The notes below the pieces were generated by a model, which was given only the letters and a program-made list of their open reading frames with translations, did not search any database and was not told the origin of the DNA. Made by a program: the position numbers and the translations under genes. A stretch of 64,000 nucleotides of DNA, from NCBI RefSeq assembly GCF_000686845.1, contig NZ_JMLS01000024.1:62001-126000 (forward strand), in the 5' to 3' direction. Below are positions 60,772 to 64,000 of this stretch, in pieces. This stretch comes from Paenibacillus sp. UNC451MF. GTDB lineage: Bacteria > Bacillota > Bacilli > Paenibacillales > NBRC-103111. Position 1 is the stretch's first letter; every line of letters starts with the position of its first letter.

Positions 60772-63279
60772 TTAATAAGAGGCATGCAGCAGCTGTTCGA
60801 TAAACTGTTTCTCCTCAGGATTTCTTTGGGTCAGCTTATCGTACAGCTCCTTGTCCTCTTTGCCGCTTTTGGCAAGCGCAGCTAAATACCAACGGGCGAT
60901 AACCTGCTGCACCTGTTCTTCCAGCCGTCCGTTGCTTCCCAGCTTCAAGGCTGCCTCCGCTTCATTATAGTGTCCTTCTATGTACAGCATTTGACCTGCT
61001 GCGATGGCCATTTCCGGGGTAACCGTGAACGGGGCTCCCAGGTTGATCGTTTTGGGCATAGCATCAAGCTGCTTGCGCTTGTCGAGAAAATGGTTGAACA
61101 GCTTTATTCCTTCGCTGCGATGCATTGAGGCGGCATTGATATCATGAGCGAGCTGCGCTTTTTCGCTTAGCTGGAAATGAACGGAGAGCGCCCGCTCATA
61201 TAGCATAGGTTCCCATGGAAATTTGTTTAACGCATCCAATGTTACGGTTAATGCCGACTCATAATCCTGCTTTCTGATAGCTCTTATCCATTTTTCTTCC
61301 ACAAGCTCCCTCGACCATGGCTCTACCTTCTGCAGCCTCTCCTCCAGCTTCAATGCTTCCTGATCAAAGCGTTCATCCTTCGTTTGGGAAAAGCCGGATC
61401 GCCAAAGATTTATTAACAACAGCATATAGCCGGGATTATCCGGTTGCTTATTTATTGCCTCTTGCATCCATTGGGTTGTTTCCTGGAGGTCGACCTCCTC
61501 TTGCTCGTACATAGCTTTCACCGCGTTCTGCATCGTTCGGCCACCTGACACATTCAACACACCTGTAATCATCAGGAAGATCGCTGCCACAGACAGCAAA
61601 ACTCCGTAAATGATAGCCGGTTTCATGTTGATCAAGCTCCATGTCAGCTTCTTGCTCGTCCCTGCATGATCGCCCGTCGCAGGCAATCGCTCACCCCCGA
61701 CAGCCGCCATACCTCCTAAACAGAGGAAAACGAGCGAAGTCAAATACACAAAGCTTAAATCAAAATCCATCAGGCTGTGCATCAACAAAGCACCAGCGAC
61801 AATGAAGTACATTACATGAGGCTCAGACTTAACATTCAGTCGAAGCAACGCACGAATATACCTGAAGACCACATAGCCAAGCAGTATGATAAAAGAAAGA
61901 AGCCCTACGGTTCCCTGCTCGATCCACAGCTGCAAAATAAAATTATGTGCTTGCCGGCTAGTATAAGGGTAGCTTTGATATGTCGGATACAAGCTCGACC
62001 AAGCTCCACCGCCCGCTCCAAACACAGGGTAATCCTTGATGATTTTTAACGAGTCCAAGTAAAATACGCCGCGCTCCAGCACACTATGCTGCTCGAAGTT
62101 GATACTCTTTATCCTCTGCTCCAAAGTTTGCGGCAGCAGTGACAATAGCGGACTATCTATGGCTACAATGACAAAGGCTAATAGACCTACGACAACCATT
62201 CCGGATGGAAGCACCCACCGGCGAGTCCACAACCTCGATGTTCCTATACTCGTTTCCCGGGTATCTTGTTTCTCCATATTCCGATCACGCAGCAGCAGGA
62301 AATGCTGAGCAGCCCAACCGATCAGAGCGGCTCCCAACGCTACGGCAAGCAGAAGCCCCCAGCCCTCCCAGATCGATGCAGCGGCTTGATTCTTCTGCAC
62401 AGACAGAGCTGTTTCCGTCATTGGTGTCAGAATAGATAATGTCCCCAATCCTGCCAATAGCAGGTGGAGCAGCAGCATCCATTGTCTGGACATCTTCAGC
62501 AGCAGCATTAGCAATAGAACGATAATAGGCAGCATTAGCAGCGCTCCGCGAGACAAAGTCAAGAATAGCGACAGAATGGCTGGAACGAGCATGAATGCGT
62601 GAAGCAAGGACATGGTTCTACTTTTTTCCGTCACCGCACCATAAGCTGCACAAGCTATAACAACCAGCAAAAATCCTGCATTGGCATTCGGATACTGGAA
62701 GACGGAGTTTAACCGTAAACCATACGACTCGACGACAACAGCAGACCAATAATGCGCATTCCCGAATAAAGTAAGAAGGCCATACAAGGTAACGATATAA
62801 GTGCTCATTACAATGAGCTGTGGAAGCAGTCTTCGGCCTGACGGATTGAGCGTAATGATCATTCCAAGCAGAAACATGATTGCGTAGAACAATTGAACCT
62901 GAATGAGTAAAAAAGCGTAGTGTACGGAGACAGCTTGTATGTACGACAATATGGCGCTGATCGGCATAAGCCAAACGAGCCCAAGTGTTATGCCGTGATC
63001 CTTCCATTGCTCGCGGTATTTTACCGCGTAGACAGCAATAATTAGCAAAATAAAAGACGCCAGCAGCAGCGTGCTTTGGATCGGCAGCTCGTAAGAGATA
63101 TTGGATCTTGGATCACCCTCGATCCTAGCTGACAAGAATAATCCCTTAAGGTATGGAACCAACAGTAAATAAGCCGTAACAAAAATAAAAAACACCCCGT
63201 GCATAACGGTGCTCTTTTCGCTCGACCTGCCGGATTTCAAACCTACTCCTCTACTTCGATACTTCGTTTGCGTTTGCAT
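60772..63279 (-). CDS. O-antigen ligase-like membrane protein with C-terminal TPR region
   Basis: An 835-residue protein. About residues 35-520 hold roughly a dozen membrane helices; the Wzy_C-type loop is FGAGGGAWSSLYPTYQ with SRQAHNFILQLWIEQGTVG, the conserved His-containing region of the O-antigen ligase/polymerase family. The last 230 residues are soluble and helical with TPR-like repeats (YEQEEVDLQETTQWMQEAI, DYESALTVTLDALNKFPWEP, GHYNEAEAALKLG). The ATG at 63279 has GGAGGGTATATACCAA before it. Such proteins ligate or polymerise surface polysaccharide, but no glycosyltransferase genes are adjacent, so its substrate is open. Confidence 0.85.
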   Translation of the reverse strand: MQTQTKYRSRGVGLKSGRSSEKSTVMHGVFFIFVTAYLLLVPYLKGLFLSARIEGDPRSNISYELPIQSTLLLASFILLIIAVYAVKYREQWKDHGITLGLVWLMPISAILSYIQAVSVHYAFLLIQVQLFYAIMFLLGMIITLNPSGRRLLPQLIVMSTYIVTLYGLLTLFGNAHYWSAVVVESYGLRLNSVFQYPNANAGFLLVVIACAAYGAVTEKSRTMSLLHAFMLVPAILSLFLTLSRGALLMLPIIVLLLMLLLKMSRQWMLLLHLLLAGLGTLSILTPMTETALSVQKNQAAASIWEGWGLLLAVALGAALIGWAAQHFLLLRDRNMEKQDTRETSIGTSRLWTRRWVLPSGMVVVGLLAFVIVAIDSPLLSLLPQTLEQRIKSINFEQHSVLERGVFYLDSLKIIKDYPVFGAGGGAWSSLYPTYQSYPYTSRQAHNFILQLWIEQGTVGLLSFIILLGYVVFRYIRALLRLNVKSEPHVMYFIVAGALLMHSLMDFDLSFVYLTSLVFLCLGGMAAVGGERLPATGDHAGTSKKLTWSLINMKPAIIYGVLLSVAAIFLMITGVLNVSGGRTMQNAVKAMYEQEEVDLQETTQWMQEAINKQPDNPGYMLLLINLWRSGFSQTKDERFDQEALKLEERLQKVEPWSRELVEEKWIRAIRKQDYESALTVTLDALNKFPWEPMLYERALSVHFQLSEKAQLAHDINAASMHRSEGIKLFNHFLDKRKQLDAMPKTINLGAPFTVTPEMAIAAGQMLYIEGHYNEAEAALKLGSNGRLEEQVQQVIARWYLAALAKSGKEDKELYDKLTQRNPEEKQFIEQLLHASY

Positions 63280-63401
63280 TTGGTATATACCCTCCATTGA
63301 TTTCATCCTGGCTATTAGCTTGTTTATTACATAGACGAGTAAATTATGGAAAATGTTCCTAAAAACATGAAAAATATTGTCAATTTATGTTTCCTAACCA
63401 C

Positions 63402-63430
63402 AAAAAGACTCCCGCTGTTTTAGCGGGAGT
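63402..63430 (-). terminator. Intrinsic terminator after the PL6 fragment
   Basis: ACTCCCGCT pairs with AGCGGGAGT around GTTTTT-type loop bases, followed on the minus strand by CTTTTTG. It lies about 140 bases after the stop at 63570. The rest of the 290-base spacer before the ligase-like gene holds nothing I recognise. Confidence 0.8.
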
Positions 63431-63569
63431 TAAGCTTGTTGAAATGCCATATTTTCAGAACTACTAGGTGGTAGGTGGAATATCTCCTGAAGGAGGTACT
63501 CGACCGATAACCGGGAAGCTCCTCCTTTCATTGGGTTCTCTTCAACTGCTTCAGCTATTAAGATGGAGC

Positions 63570-63959
63570 CTATCTCATCCACAAAGGACCAACATCTTGC
63601 GCAGTCAATGGCTTGCGCGTCACATTGGCGGATGAAGCCTCATCGGCTCCTACATCGTTATTGCCGTCATTTCTAGCCTGACCGTCCATATCATCTGTCA
63701 CGTAGCTGCCGGCAGCCGCGTTCACAGCCGGGCTATTCGCACCAGGGCGATATAAGCCATTTACCAGAGTCATACTCGAATCAAGCATATTTTTCTCCAG
63801 TATATTCGGGAGGAAAGTAAACTTATTCAAAGGCGCAGCTGTATCCTGCGCTATTGTATCGATCGTTTTGCCACCGGATGGTCTATAGAAGAGATTGTTC
63901 GAGATCGTGTTGTTTTGCGGCAGCAGCACCATCTGGTATTCCGGCCACATTGGCTTCAT
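63570..63959 (-). pseudogene. C-terminal part of a PL6-type polysaccharide lyase
   Basis: A 129-residue open frame that lacks any ribosome binding site and has a TGA two codons upstream of its first ATG. The sequence reads as the end of a PL6 (alginate lyase/chondroitinase-B-like) beta-helix: QNNTISNNLFYRPSGGKTI, GLYRPGANSPAVNAA, DMDGQARN, NDVGADE and LTAQDVGPLW. The first 500 or so residues of such enzymes are missing here. Only 41 bases remain before the window edge, so the missing part may lie in another frame beyond it (frameshift), or the gene may be a remnant. Its terminator is intact. Confidence 0.6.
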
Positions 63960-64000
63960 TTTTCAGCAAAAGTGGACAACTTTCATTTATCTCAGCTCAT

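Overview
The window reads as chromosomal DNA of a Paenibacillus-like member of the Bacillota (Paenibacillaceae). The grounds are strong AGGAGG-type ribosome binding sites with occasional TTG/GTG starts, a T-box leader on thrS, a GEMM-I (c-di-GMP) riboswitch, several LplABC/YtcP-type sugar ABC cassettes with YesM/YesN-type or membrane AraC regulators, and a Bacillus-type iol operon. No rRNA, tRNA, CRISPR array or prophage was seen. Most genes lie on the minus strand.

Layout. 1-1.9 kb: 5' part of a chemotaxis receptor behind a c-di-GMP riboswitch and terminator, then a small conserved gene. 2-8.1 kb: a GH42 beta-galactosidase with a lipoprotein solute-binding protein, an AraC regulator and a second, paralogous binding protein, with no permease genes nearby. 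8.2-24.4 kb: carbohydrate foraging. It holds a 1186-residue secreted multidomain glycosidase, a polysaccharide deacetylase, a BNR-repeat (sialidase-like) enzyme, a complete binding-protein/permease/permease ABC system, a membrane AraC regulator, an N-acetylneuraminate-lyase-like aldolase with a 2-hydroxyacid dehydrogenase, a divergent AraC regulator, and a YhcH-type anomerase with an RraA-like protein. Together these suggest uptake and breakdown of sialic acid or a related nonulosonate. 24.7 kb: a GNAT acetyltransferase.

25.3-33.4 kb: an inositol operon transcribed iolD-E-G-B-C-J-A, preceded and punctuated by TTAAGCGCTT operator-like sites. 33.7-39.3 kb: cardiolipin synthase, a small conserved gene, thrS with promoter and T-box, and a LacI-family regulator. 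39.4-40.4 kb: three small unrecognised genes, two of them glycine-rich, one a near-pure GGxGGx repeat protein. 40.7-43.8 kb: a 1045-residue hybrid sensor with two different kinase modules around a receiver domain. 44-48 kb: an APH-type kinase, a GNAT enzyme, a phosphoesterase, a frameshifted membrane gene and a PadR regulator with an obvious autoregulatory operator.

48.2-57 kb: a YesM/YesN two-component system, an LplA/B/C-type ABC transporter, then an EEP-family phosphodiesterase-like enzyme and a PHP-family metallohydrolase. The spacer before the last two carries tandem 43-bp repeats and a 203-bp fold-back MITE-like element. 57.3-60.7 kb: a VOC protein, a DUF1801 protein and an ECF42-type sigma factor with two YCII/DGPF proteins. 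Three copies of a TGTCGA-N17-CGTCG promoter motif precede three of these transcription units, which defines a compact autoregulated sigma regulon. 60.8-63.3 kb: an O-antigen-ligase-like membrane protein with a TPR tail. The window ends in the C-terminal piece of a PL6-type polysaccharide lyase whose frame is broken upstream.
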